From JBBKXR01 sp037969585 (lineage in GTDB: Bacteria > Verrucomicrobiota > Verrucomicrobiia > Verrucomicrobiales > DEV007): 14,270 nucleotides of DNA. Both the position numbers and the translations under genes were made by a program. The stretch lies in contig JBBKXR010000354.1 of the NCBI GenBank assembly GCA_037969585.1, positions 1-14,270 of the forward strand. Direction: 5' to 3'. A model generated the notes under the pieces. It made no database searches, had not been told where the DNA came from, and saw only the letters and a program-made list of their open reading frames with translations. Each line of letters opens with the position of its first letter. The first letter of the stretch is position 1. Shown in pieces: positions 7,594 through 13,979 of this stretch.

Positions 7594-7962
7594 TCAAGCC
7601 TTGCTGGCCTTTTGACCTTCCTCAATCAATTCCCAAAATGTCTTCGATTTCTGCAGTGCTTCATCCTCGGAGATCGGCAGTTCCGCGCGATACATAAAAT
7701 CCTGAAAAGTGTTCTTATTAAGCACGCGGTGGACAATCACCCCTTCATCGGCGACCTCGAAGTAGATGCGCAGGTCGCTGGCCCGGAAACGGTAAAGCGT
7801 CACCCCATCCCTCTCGATGTGACCAAAGCGGTCACCATCTTTCTCAATGTTCTCGATATCCTCCGGGGACACCTTGAACTGATTGAGCAGTTCGAGTTGC
7901 GTCAGCGTCGGCAGCTGAGAAATCTCGGCAGCACTGATTTCTTTGAAAATGATCTGGAACAC
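7594..7962 (-). CDS. RelE/ParE toxin-fold-like small protein
   Basis: A small protein of about 122 residues whose arrangement resembles the RelE/ParE toxin fold: an N-terminal strand (FQIIFKE), a helical stretch with SQLPTLTQLELL, then paired strands YRFRASDLRIYFEV and EGVIVHRVLNKNT, the place where RelE-type toxins have the conserved R-x-R...RIxYEV pattern. A hydrophilic tail of about 25 residues follows. In the family such proteins are ribosome-dependent mRNases or gyrase inhibitors, usually paired with an antitoxin. No antitoxin gene lies next to it: upstream is upp, downstream the class V aminotransferase. I chose the GTG at 7962 because it directly precedes the first strand; a GTG at 7998 would add 12 residues. 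No Shine-Dalgarno sequence is seen. The fold assignment is by eye and moderate. Confidence 0.6.
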   Translation of the reverse strand: MFQIIFKEISAAEISQLPTLTQLELLNQFKVSPEDIENIEKDGDRFGHIERDGVTLYRFRASDLRIYFEVADEGVIVHRVLNKNTFQDFMYRAELPISEDEALQKSKTFWELIEEGQKASKA

Positions 7963-8080
7963 GGTCGGTCTCGAACTTCGCCGCAGCAGGGAGTCCACGC
8001 CAGCGGATTTTTCAGGCGCTCTTCGAAACGATTTTTGCCTAAAGCCTGCGTTAAATGCATCGGATGTAGTCCATTGCTAC

Positions 8081-8097
8081 TAAGGGACAGTCCCTTA
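8081..8097. repeat. REP-like perfect palindrome, copy 2
   Basis: TAAGGGAC (8081-8088), a central A, and GTCCCTTA (8090-8097). The core AAGGGACAGTCCCTT is the reverse complement of the core at 979-1003, so the two copies point in opposite directions. It lies in the 251-bp gap between the RelE-like gene (start 7962) and the upp stop (8214). Apart from this palindrome I see no gene in the gap; the stretch between it and the RelE-like start has no stop-free frame with a convincing start. Confidence 0.75.
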
Positions 8098-8213
8098 ATA
8101 ATTGACGGCATGATCCTGGGGATAGAAAGGGCGCTAGCGATCAGGTGTGCTGGATTGCTGAATGCCTCTGTTTACGGGGGTTGCGTGGAAACTGCATTCC
8201 GCCGATGCAGCGC

Positions 8214-8870
8214 TCAGGTTCCGAAGTAGCGATCGCCTGCATCGCCGAGGCCGGGGACGATATAGGCGTTTTCGTTCAGGCATTCATCGAGCGACGCAGT
8301 GAAAATTCTCACGTCGGGATGTTGCTTTGCGAAATGACGCACGCCCTCCGGCGCAGCGATCAGCGAGACGAAGCGTATGCGGCGCGCACCTGCACTTTTT
8401 AGCTGGCTGGCGGCTTCGGCACTCGATGAGCCGGTCGCGAGCATCGGATCGATGAGAATCACGTCGGACTCGGCGAGTTCTTCGGCGGTGGGCAGATTGG
8501 TGTAGTAGCTCTTTGGCTCGAGGGTTTCCTCGTCCCGATACATACCAATGTGGCCGATGACGGATTCGGACAGCAAATCGCTGAAACCGTTGAGCATGCC
8601 GACTCCTGCACGCAAGATCGGAACCAGCACGAGGCGGCGGGCGAGCTTGGCGCCCTTAGTGGTGACCAGTGGCGTTTCGACTTCGGTGACGGCGAGTTCC
8701 AGATCGCGGGTTAACTCGAATGCCGCCAGCTCAGCGATGTCGTGAAGCGCACGACGAAACTCGGGCGTCGCGGTGGTCTTGTTGCGCAGTGTCGTCAACC
8801 GCACCTGGATCAGCGGATGATCGAGAACGGACAACGTCGGAAAATCGGTAAGGTCAATGGTGTCGGCCAT
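8214..8870 (-). CDS. upp: Uracil phosphoribosyltransferase
   Basis: Cytoplasmic pyrimidine-salvage enzyme converting uracil and PRPP into UMP. The 218-residue length is slightly above the common 208-210. Seen: HPLIQVRLTTLRN near the N-terminus (18-30), PILRAG (84-89), the PRPP-binding loop VILIDPMLATGSS (137-149), and the C-terminal uracil-binding GLGDAGDRYFGT (207-218), which ends the protein as in the family. The ATG at 8870 is preferred; a GTG two codons upstream is possible. It is divergent from the metallophosphoesterase gene with 139 bp between the starts. On the minus strand a TATAGT (8932-8927) is a plausible -10 for upp, but I see no good -35. Confidence 0.95.
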   Translation of the reverse strand: MADTIDLTDFPTLSVLDHPLIQVRLTTLRNKTTATPEFRRALHDIAELAAFELTRDLELAVTEVETPLVTTKGAKLARRLVLVPILRAGVGMLNGFSDLLSESVIGHIGMYRDEETLEPKSYYTNLPTAEELAESDVILIDPMLATGSSSAEAASQLKSAGARRIRFVSLIAAPEGVRHFAKQHPDVRIFTASLDECLNENAYIVPGLGDAGDRYFGT

Positions 8871-9009
8871 GAGCACCAGCCTGAACCTACGAGAAACTTC
8901 TGTCCAGTCTCCGGAACGTCGGAAAAACTATACCGAATGGTGGCCGTCGAACGCTTTGCCGCAATTTCGGACCTTTCCATTCTCGTGCACATGCGATTGT
9001 TTTAAGCCG

Positions 9010-9897
9010 ATGAAATTACCTTCCTTGACCCGCCGGACGCTCTTAGAAAATGGCACGCTGGTTCTGCTCGGCAGTTCTTCAGTCGCTCTTGGTGATACGA
9101 CCGATGCCAAGGGAAAGCCGAAGCGCCTGGTCCGGGCGGGCTTGATCACTGATTTGCACTACGCAGACAAAGAGCCGCGCGGCAGTCGTCACTATCGTGA
9201 ATCTCTTGCCAAGCTCGACGAGGCCGCGAAACAGTTCGCGAAATCGAAACCCGACTTTGTCGTCGAACTCGGCGATCTCATTGATGCCGCCGATTCCGTT
9301 GAGGTGGAGCTCGGATATTTGACCACCATTCAAGAAAAGTTCGCAGCTCTGCCGGGCGACAAGCATTGCGTCCTCGGCAATCACTGTGTCGACACGCTAA
9401 CCAAAGACGAATTTCTCGGCGCGGTGGGTCAGGAAAAATCCTATTACTCCTTCGATGCCGCAGGTGTTCACTTCATCGTTCTTGATTCTTGTTTCCGTAG
9501 CGATGGCATGCCGTATCAGCGGAAGAATTTTGAGTGGACCGATCCTAACATCCCTACCGAAGAACTCGACTGGCTGAAGGCAGATCTCGACGCCACCGAG
9601 AGCGAGCAGGTGATCGTGTTTGCCCACCAGCGCCTCGACGTGGAGGACAATCACGGCGTCAAAAATGCGGCCGACGTTCGCAAACTGTTCGAAGCTTCCG
9701 GCAAAGTGCGAGCGGTCTTTCAGGGACACAGCCATAAGAACGATCACAAGCTGATCGACGGCACGCATTACGTCACCTTGGTGGCGATGGTCGAAGGATC
9801 AGGCGAAGCAAGCAATGGCTACTCGACGCTCGATGTGTTCGACGACGGAACGTTATCGATATCCGGCTTCCGCAAACAGGATGACTATCAGTGGTGA
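9010..9897 (+). CDS. Tat-exported calcineurin-like metallophosphoesterase
   Basis: Predicted periplasmic or surface metallophosphoesterase of 295 residues. The N-terminus has a twin-arginine pattern (TRRTLL, 7-12) and a hydrophobic stretch (about 16-28). Binuclear metal-site motifs are in order: DLH (D48, H50), GDLID (D89), GNH (N124, H125), AH (H206) and GHSH (H240, H242). The residue after GNH is Cys rather than the usual Asp or Glu. The middle region, with a Trp-containing WTDPNIPTEELDWLKADL, resembles phosphodiesterases of the CpdA/ADP-ribose pyrophosphatase-like type, but the substrate (phosphomonoester, cyclic nucleotide or nucleotide sugar) cannot be decided. The frame extends 51 codons upstream to 8857, overlapping upp; the Tat signal fixes the start at 9010. 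It precedes an SGNH protein and a sulfatase, also exported. Confidence 0.88.
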   Translation: MKLPSLTRRTLLENGTLVLLGSSSVALGDTTDAKGKPKRLVRAGLITDLHYADKEPRGSRHYRESLAKLDEAAKQFAKSKPDFVVELGDLIDAADSVEVELGYLTTIQEKFAALPGDKHCVLGNHCVDTLTKDEFLGAVGQEKSYYSFDAAGVHFIVLDSCFRSDGMPYQRKNFEWTDPNIPTEELDWLKADLDATESEQVIVFAHQRLDVEDNHGVKNAADVRKLFEASGKVRAVFQGHSHKNDHKLIDGTHYVTLVAMVEGSGEASNGYSTLDVFDDGTLSISGFRKQDDYQW

Positions 9898-9944
9898 ATC
9901 CTGTCAGACAATTCCTGCGGGTAACGGATTTTGCAGGCGGGTAG

Positions 9945-9961
9945 TCACTTTCCGGAAGTGA
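9945..9961 (+). other. Short hairpin in the metallophosphoesterase-SGNH gap
   Basis: TCACTT (9945-9950), a 5-nt loop, and AAGTGA (9956-9961). No T run follows, so it is not a convincing intrinsic terminator. A weaker pair CCTGC/GCAGG precedes it (9914-9918 and 9933-9937). Confidence 0.3.
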
Positions 9962-9984
9962 AAGAGGGCGCCAAAATGACAAGT

Positions 9985-10013
9985 TTGAAATTTGAATAGT
10001 TTCCCGGTAGAAT
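9985..10013 (+). promoter_or_regulatory. Candidate sigma70-type promoter of the SGNH-sulfatase pair
   Basis: TTGAAA (9985-9990) and TAGAAT (10008-10013) with a 17-bp spacer, a good match to the sigma70 consensus. Transcription would begin near 10020, only about six bases before the GTG at 10026, so the mRNA would be nearly leaderless. The sulfatase, 34 bp after the first gene, would be on the same transcript. Confidence 0.6.
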
Positions 10014-10025
10014 ATAACTGTCATA

Positions 10026-11111
10026 GTGAGGTATTCTTCCAGTCAAAATCAGTGTGCCAGCTGGATTGCCGCAGTCGCGGCGATTCTGTTCCTGATTCCT
10101 TTGCTTTCCACCGCCGGCACGAGGCGGTCGGTCGAGACGATCGTCGCGCTGGCCGCCGAACTGGAGAAAAACGGTACCGAGCTTTGCATCGTTCGCATGC
10201 CGGTGCGTCCCGAGATCTACGGGGAAACAACGGATTCCTTTGACGCGCCCCTCGAAGAGCCACACGTCAACACGGTTTCCGCTCGGCGTGCGCAGCGGCT
10301 GCTGGAGGACGAAGGTATTCCGGTGATCAATCTCTACCCGGACATCCGGCGCAAGAGTCTCTTGTCGGACATTTTCAGTAAAGACCGATTCCATTTCTTA
10401 CCCGAGGCTGAGGCGGCGATCGCCCAGATCCTCGATACGAAACTTCAGGAGAAGGGACTTATGATGCAATCGGGTCGGTCGAAGAATGTGGTGTTTATGG
10501 GCGAGTGTTTCGCCGATAACTTTGCCCGCGAAATGATCAGCGCAGACCCGATCGATAAGATCAAAGTGCTCAACAAGAATGGCGGCGGCAACCTGGTGCA
10601 CAATTACCTTTTCGTTTTCGAAGAAGAATATTTGAAGGACACCGATCTGGTTGTCTGGGTTTTCACCGACCGTCATTTTTCTAATCCCAATTTCGCCACG
10701 CTCGAACCTGAGCCTGACACCTCCACAGACGTCGAAGCGCGCAGTGTGATCGCCGAACTGAAAGCGACCACCCCCCTCGCACTCGGCGACGAGTCGCAGT
10801 TCGATTACCCTGACGCCTTACGCTCCAGCGTCTATCAAGTCGAGGCCACGGGTGAGCGGTTGATTGGCATCGATCAGATCATGAAAGATCGGCAGATCAC
10901 CCTCGGGCGAAAAATCAAGATTGGCGACCGGGTTCGTCTTAAACTGGTGCCTTGGGGCGCATGGCTGCGGGAGAATCAAGCTCTGGTAAAAATCTTCATG
11001 ATCGATGACGTCGAAGACTTTACCCTGCCCCGATACTGGATCGCGGACTGGCTTGTCGAGCCAACGGTAACCGTCGCCGAGTTGCAGGCCGAGCCAGGCG
11101 ATAGTCGTTGA
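10026..11111 (+). CDS. AlgX/AlgJ-like SGNH-fold protein with Cys at the nucleophile position
   Basis: 361-residue exported or membrane-anchored protein: a hydrophobic segment at about 13-30, then a domain resembling the SGNH part of alginate O-acetyltransferases AlgJ/AlgX, which move acetyl groups onto polysaccharide in the periplasm. Seen: a strand with CIVRMPVRPEIYG (54-66), INLYPDIRR (101-109), a D120-R-F-H123 element in KDRFHFLPEA that can supply the Asp-His pair, then VVFMGECFADNF (155-166), where AlgX relatives have G-[DT]-S. The residue at the Ser position is Cys161. NGGGNLVHNYL (185-195) and LVVWVFTDRHF (208-218) continue the AlgX pattern. A C-terminal beta-rich domain follows (about 240-350). 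The usual N-terminal part is short. No MBOAT (algI) gene is nearby. The start is a GTG; a promoter sits almost on it. Confidence 0.7.
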   Translation: MRYSSSQNQCASWIAAVAAILFLIPLLSTAGTRRSVETIVALAAELEKNGTELCIVRMPVRPEIYGETTDSFDAPLEEPHVNTVSARRAQRLLEDEGIPVINLYPDIRRKSLLSDIFSKDRFHFLPEAEAAIAQILDTKLQEKGLMMQSGRSKNVVFMGECFADNFAREMISADPIDKIKVLNKNGGGNLVHNYLFVFEEEYLKDTDLVVWVFTDRHFSNPNFATLEPEPDTSTDVEARSVIAELKATTPLALGDESQFDYPDALRSSVYQVEATGERLIGIDQIMKDRQITLGRKIKIGDRVRLKLVPWGAWLRENQALVKIFMIDDVEDFTLPRYWIADWLVEPTVTVAELQAEPGDSR

Positions 11112-11145
11112 CGGTTGAGCCGCTTCTGGTCAGCGTGCGTACGAC

Positions 11146-12579
11146 ATGCATTTTCGATCGCATTCGCTTGCCGTCTTCTTTTCAGGCCTGATAACGGCAC
11201 TCTGTTTGGCAGGCATGGTTTTCGCTGCCGAGCGACCCAATATCGTATTTCTCCTCGCCGACGATCTTGGTTACGGTGATCTCGCCTGCTACGGAAGTGA
11301 CGTAGCCCAGAGCCCGCGTATTGACCAACTCGCTGAAGAGGGAACGCGCTTCACGCAGTTTTACGCTTCGCATTGCGTCTGTTCGCCGACGCGCGCCTCG
11401 GCGATTACCGGGCAGTTTCCCAGTCGCTGGAGCATTTACGGACACCTCTCGCACTTCGTCGCGAACGAACAACGCCAGATGCCCAACTGGCTTGACGTTG
11501 ACGCTCCGTCCCTGCCGCGTGCGCTGCAGACAGCCGGCTATCGGACGGCGATGATTGGTAAATGGCATCTCGGTGGTGGCAGCGGACGGATGTTCAGGGT
11601 TTCGGATTTAAAAAACCCTGACATTGACACATCGGATCGCACTGAAATCGTCATCAATCATCCCGATGCACCGTCAGTCGTCGACTATGGATTTGACTAC
11701 GCACGCACCACGGTTGGCAACAGTCCGACCTGGAAGCATCTCAAGCTTTGGCCTGAGCCCCACGAGATTTATACGTACATGGATCAGGACTGGCTGACCT
11801 TTTCCAGTAAAGCGGTCGCCGATGATACGCTCGCGTTTCTCGAGCGGCATCAAAGTGATCACCAAGGCGAACCGTTTTACATTAATGTCTGGTTCAAGGA
11901 CGTGCACACCCCGCACCGGCCAACCGATGAAATGCTCGCACCGTTCGCCGATCTGCCGGAAAAAGCGCGCGAGCACTACGCCATGGTGCGCTACATGGAT
12001 GAGCAAATCGGACGCGTGCTCGATGCGCTCGATCGTCACGGACTGCGCGACAACACCCTGGTGTATTTTTCCAGCGATAACGGTGCCGGCAAAGACCGCG
12101 GTGGATCGAATGGACCACTGCGCGGCTGGAAGCACACGCTTTATGAAGGCGGCATTCGCGAACCTTTCATCGTTCGCTGGCCGAACGGCGGAGTCCCTGC
12201 AGCTTACGTCGATGAGACTTCGGTGCTCAACCTCTGTGACTTCGTGCCGACCTTTGCCAAACTCGCTGGCGCAGAAATGCCCGAGGGCTATCAGTCCGAC
12301 GGCGAAGACATTATCGCAGCTCTGCGCGGTCAACCGTTCGAGCGAACCAAGCCGCAGTTCTGGCATTACCCAGGGAAAACTCCATCGCTTGCCGCGCGTA
12401 TAGGTGACTGGAAATTGTTGACCGATCCCGACGGCAAAAAGATCGAGCTCTACGATCTGGCGACTGACATCGGAGAAGCGAATAACCTCGCTGCGCAGAA
12501 TTCGGGCGTCGTTGCGGAGTTGCGGACGGCCTTGCTGGACTGGTATGAGGAGCTCCCGCTAGCTCAAACAAGGCCGTAG
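11146..12579 (+). CDS. Secreted formylglycine-dependent sulfatase (arylsulfatase family)
   Basis: 477-residue exported sulfatase predicted to hydrolyse sulfate esters, likely on polysaccharides. It has an N-terminal signal peptide (hydrophobic 9-27, plausible cleavage after VFA). Motifs: RPNIVFLLADDLGYGD (30-45), where D39 and D40 bind calcium; the sulfatase signature C79-S-P-T-R83, whose Cys is turned into formylglycine; TAMIGKWHLG; DVHTPH; and SSDNGAGKD with the remaining metal Asp/Asn. The C-terminal GDWKLL...ELYDLATDIGE is typical of the family. Activation would need a formylglycine-generating or anaerobic sulfatase-maturing enzyme encoded elsewhere. It lies 34 bp after the SGNH gene, so the two are probably co-transcribed. 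No Shine-Dalgarno sequence is visible. The exact substrate cannot be told from the sequence. Confidence 0.93.
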   Translation: MHFRSHSLAVFFSGLITALCLAGMVFAAERPNIVFLLADDLGYGDLACYGSDVAQSPRIDQLAEEGTRFTQFYASHCVCSPTRASAITGQFPSRWSIYGHLSHFVANEQRQMPNWLDVDAPSLPRALQTAGYRTAMIGKWHLGGGSGRMFRVSDLKNPDIDTSDRTEIVINHPDAPSVVDYGFDYARTTVGNSPTWKHLKLWPEPHEIYTYMDQDWLTFSSKAVADDTLAFLERHQSDHQGEPFYINVWFKDVHTPHRPTDEMLAPFADLPEKAREHYAMVRYMDEQIGRVLDALDRHGLRDNTLVYFSSDNGAGKDRGGSNGPLRGWKHTLYEGGIREPFIVRWPNGGVPAAYVDETSVLNLCDFVPTFAKLAGAEMPEGYQSDGEDIIAALRGQPFERTKPQFWHYPGKTPSLAARIGDWKLLTDPDGKKIELYDLATDIGEANNLAAQNSGVVAELRTALLDWYEELPLAQTRP

Positions 12580-12590
12580 CGCTTTTCGCC

Positions 12591-12613
12591 AACTTGAACC
12601 GACGGATCAAGTT
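12591..12613. repeat. Inverted repeat just after the sulfatase stop
   Basis: AACTTGA (12591-12597) and TCAAGTT (12607-12613) with a 9-nt loop, 12 bp after the sulfatase stop. It may help end transcription or protect the mRNA, but no T run follows. Confidence 0.35.
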
Positions 12614-12667
12614 CGAACCATTCGAGCCTCGCAAGTGCGTGGTCAAGATGGTTTGCGAATTGGCTTC

Positions 12668-12763
12668 GAGCGGGCACGCGGGAGCGAGCCCCTCCAGACC
12701 CTGACAGGTCTTTTTGTGATAGGGAGCATTCGTCAGGAGGGGCAAGCTCCACCTTGCCCGCGA
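12668..12763. repeat. Imperfect nested inverted-repeat element in the sulfatase-FAH gap
   Basis: The 28-bp arms 12668-12695 and 12736-12763 are reverse complements at about 21 of 28 positions, separated by 40 bp. The spacer contains a small hairpin AGACC (12696-12700)/GGTCT (12707-12711) running into TTTTT (12711-12715), which looks like an intrinsic terminator in plus orientation. The right arm also holds GGCAAG...CTTGCC (12741-12746 and 12753-12758). The element could be a REP/MITE-like repeat. The rest of the 12580-12838 gap holds no gene I can support. Confidence 0.5.
12696..12715 (+). terminator. Possible intrinsic terminator downstream of the sulfatase
   Basis: A 5-bp stem AGACC/GGTCT with a 6-nt loop followed directly by a T run (five T including the last stem base). 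It is about 117 nt past the sulfatase stop and embedded in the larger inverted repeat. The stem is short, so confidence is modest. Confidence 0.35.
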
Positions 12764-12838
12764 ACGTCGATCGGTGATCTCTACGATGATCGACCAACGG
12801 GTATTGCGCTTTCCCAGCGGACGGCGAATGGTGAGGTC

Positions 12839-13726
12839 ATGAGGCTGGCGACGATTATTGACGAGCAGTACGAGGACGAAACCTTACACTTCGTTCACGA
12901 CGGTTACGTGTGGCCGGTGCGCGAAGTGAATCCGGTTTACGGAACGTTTTTTCCGGAGGACATGCTGGAGCTGTTCGAGTCGGGCCGACTGCCGGACATG
13001 ATTGAGTGGTTCAAGGAGCAGGGCGAGTTCCGACTGGCTTCGTTGCCCGATCGCTGTCAGCCGATCAGTGAGGTGAAATTTGCGCCGCTCTATAGGCGAC
13101 CGCGCAAGATCTGGGGAATCGGTCTGAACTACGCCGAACACGCCGGCGATCTCGATGAGTCTGCGCCGACCGGTGAGCCAGCCAGTTTTATGAAACCGGA
13201 TACGGCGATCATTGGACACGGCGATACGATTTGCCTGCCGAAGCTTTCGCAGAAAACTACCGGCGAAGCGGAGCTTGGGGTGATAATCGGGCGCAAGTGC
13301 CGCGACGTGGAGAGTGATGACTGGCGGAGTGCTGTGGCGGGTTTCACGACCATCATTGATATGACGGCGGAGGACATCCTGCGTCGTAATCCGCGCAACC
13401 TGACTCAAAGCAAAAGCTTCGATACGTTTTTCAGTTTCGGTCCGGTGTTTGTCAGTGCGGATGAAATCAATGACGTCAGCGCGTTGCAGGTGCGAACGAT
13501 TTTGAACGGTGAAGTGCGCGCCGAAAACACGGTGTCGAACATGACCTTCCCGCCGGACTTTTTAGTGTCGTATCACTCACAGATCATGACTCTGCTACCG
13601 GGAGATATCATCAGCACCGGCACGCCGGGCGCTGTCGAACTCGCCGAAGGCGATACGATCGCCTGCGCGATCGACGGGTTTGAAACTCTGGAGAATCCTG
13701 TGGTGGATTTGAAAATCTCCAGTTAG
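12839..13726 (+). CDS. Fumarylacetoacetate hydrolase (FAH) family protein
   Basis: Cytoplasmic 295-residue enzyme of the FAH superfamily, whose members hydrolyse, decarboxylate or isomerise diketo acids such as fumarylpyruvate or 2-hydroxyhepta-2,4-dienedioate. Seen: an N-terminal cap (1-75), IWGIGLNYAEHAGD (91-104) with the catalytic H101, the divalent-metal ligands E143 and E145 in TGEAELGV and D174 in IIDMTAED, SKSFDTF with K192, and the late GTPGAVEL (261-268). The usual Pro after the FDTF segment is Ser, and the ligand set is otherwise intact. The frame is open 68 codons upstream, but that part runs through an inverted repeat and has no family match; the ATG at 12839, preceded by GGTGAGG, is the start. 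It converges on the next gene with overlapping stop codons. Substrate unknown. Confidence 0.9.
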   Translation: MRLATIIDEQYEDETLHFVHDGYVWPVREVNPVYGTFFPEDMLELFESGRLPDMIEWFKEQGEFRLASLPDRCQPISEVKFAPLYRRPRKIWGIGLNYAEHAGDLDESAPTGEPASFMKPDTAIIGHGDTICLPKLSQKTTGEAELGVIIGRKCRDVESDDWRSAVAGFTTIIDMTAEDILRRNPRNLTQSKSFDTFFSFGPVFVSADEINDVSALQVRTILNGEVRAENTVSNMTFPPDFLVSYHSQIMTLLPGDIISTGTPGAVELAEGDTIACAIDGFETLENPVVDLKISS

Positions 13727-13965
13727 ATCTCTAGGATTTCGACGCTGTCCGTATAACAAAGAGCTTCATCTATAAACGTTTTCATTGCACAACCGGCAAC
13801 AGCTCGATCGACCAAGTGATCGACAAAGTAGAATCCATCGTTGTCGACAGAGTAGTTGTATATCTCCGTCATCGCAGCACTGATTGGCGAGGGCAATTTT
13901 TGCAACATTTTTGCCGGATTGTAGTCGGCAGGCTGTTCCCAGTTGATACGATACTCTTGACCCAT
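13723..13965 (-). CDS. Small hypothetical protein (80 residues)
   Basis: I do not recognise this protein. It is acidic to neutral with no hydrophobic segment long enough for a membrane helix. It begins MGQEYRINWEQPADYNPAKML and shows a predicted soluble profile with aromatic-rich YNYSVDNDGFYFVDHLVD (37-54). I consider it real because it has a clean ATG, natural composition, lies 14 bp after the M16 gene on the same strand, and differs in base use from the overlapping antisense of the FAH gene, with which it shares only 4 bp. The tail-to-tail stops overlap: TTA at 13723-13725 on one strand and TAG at 13724-13726 on the other. Its lower GC content than its neighbours is visible by eye. Confidence 0.6.
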   Translation of the reverse strand: MGQEYRINWEQPADYNPAKMLQKLPSPISAAMTEIYNYSVDNDGFYFVDHLVDRAVAGCAMKTFIDEALCYTDSVEILEI

Positions 13966-13979
13966 GGATAGATTCTAGC

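Noticed and set aside
7509..7625. Extended class V aminotransferase start (TTG at 7625)
   Set aside because: It would overlap the upstream RelE-like gene and pass through the two hairpins; the ATG at 7508 gives a normal-length protein.
8857..9009. Upstream extension of the metallophosphoesterase
   Set aside because: It overlaps upp and buries the Tat signal peptide inside the protein; the ATG at 9010 places the twin-arginine motif at the N-terminus.
11674..12366. Long minus-strand open frame inside the sulfatase
   Set aside because: Antisense of a clear sulfatase with all catalytic motifs; no independent support.
12635..12838. N-terminal extension of the FAH protein by 68 residues
   Set aside because: The frame is open, but it runs through the inverted-repeat element, has unnatural composition and no family match. 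The ATG at 12839 with GGTGAGG upstream gives the normal FAH length.
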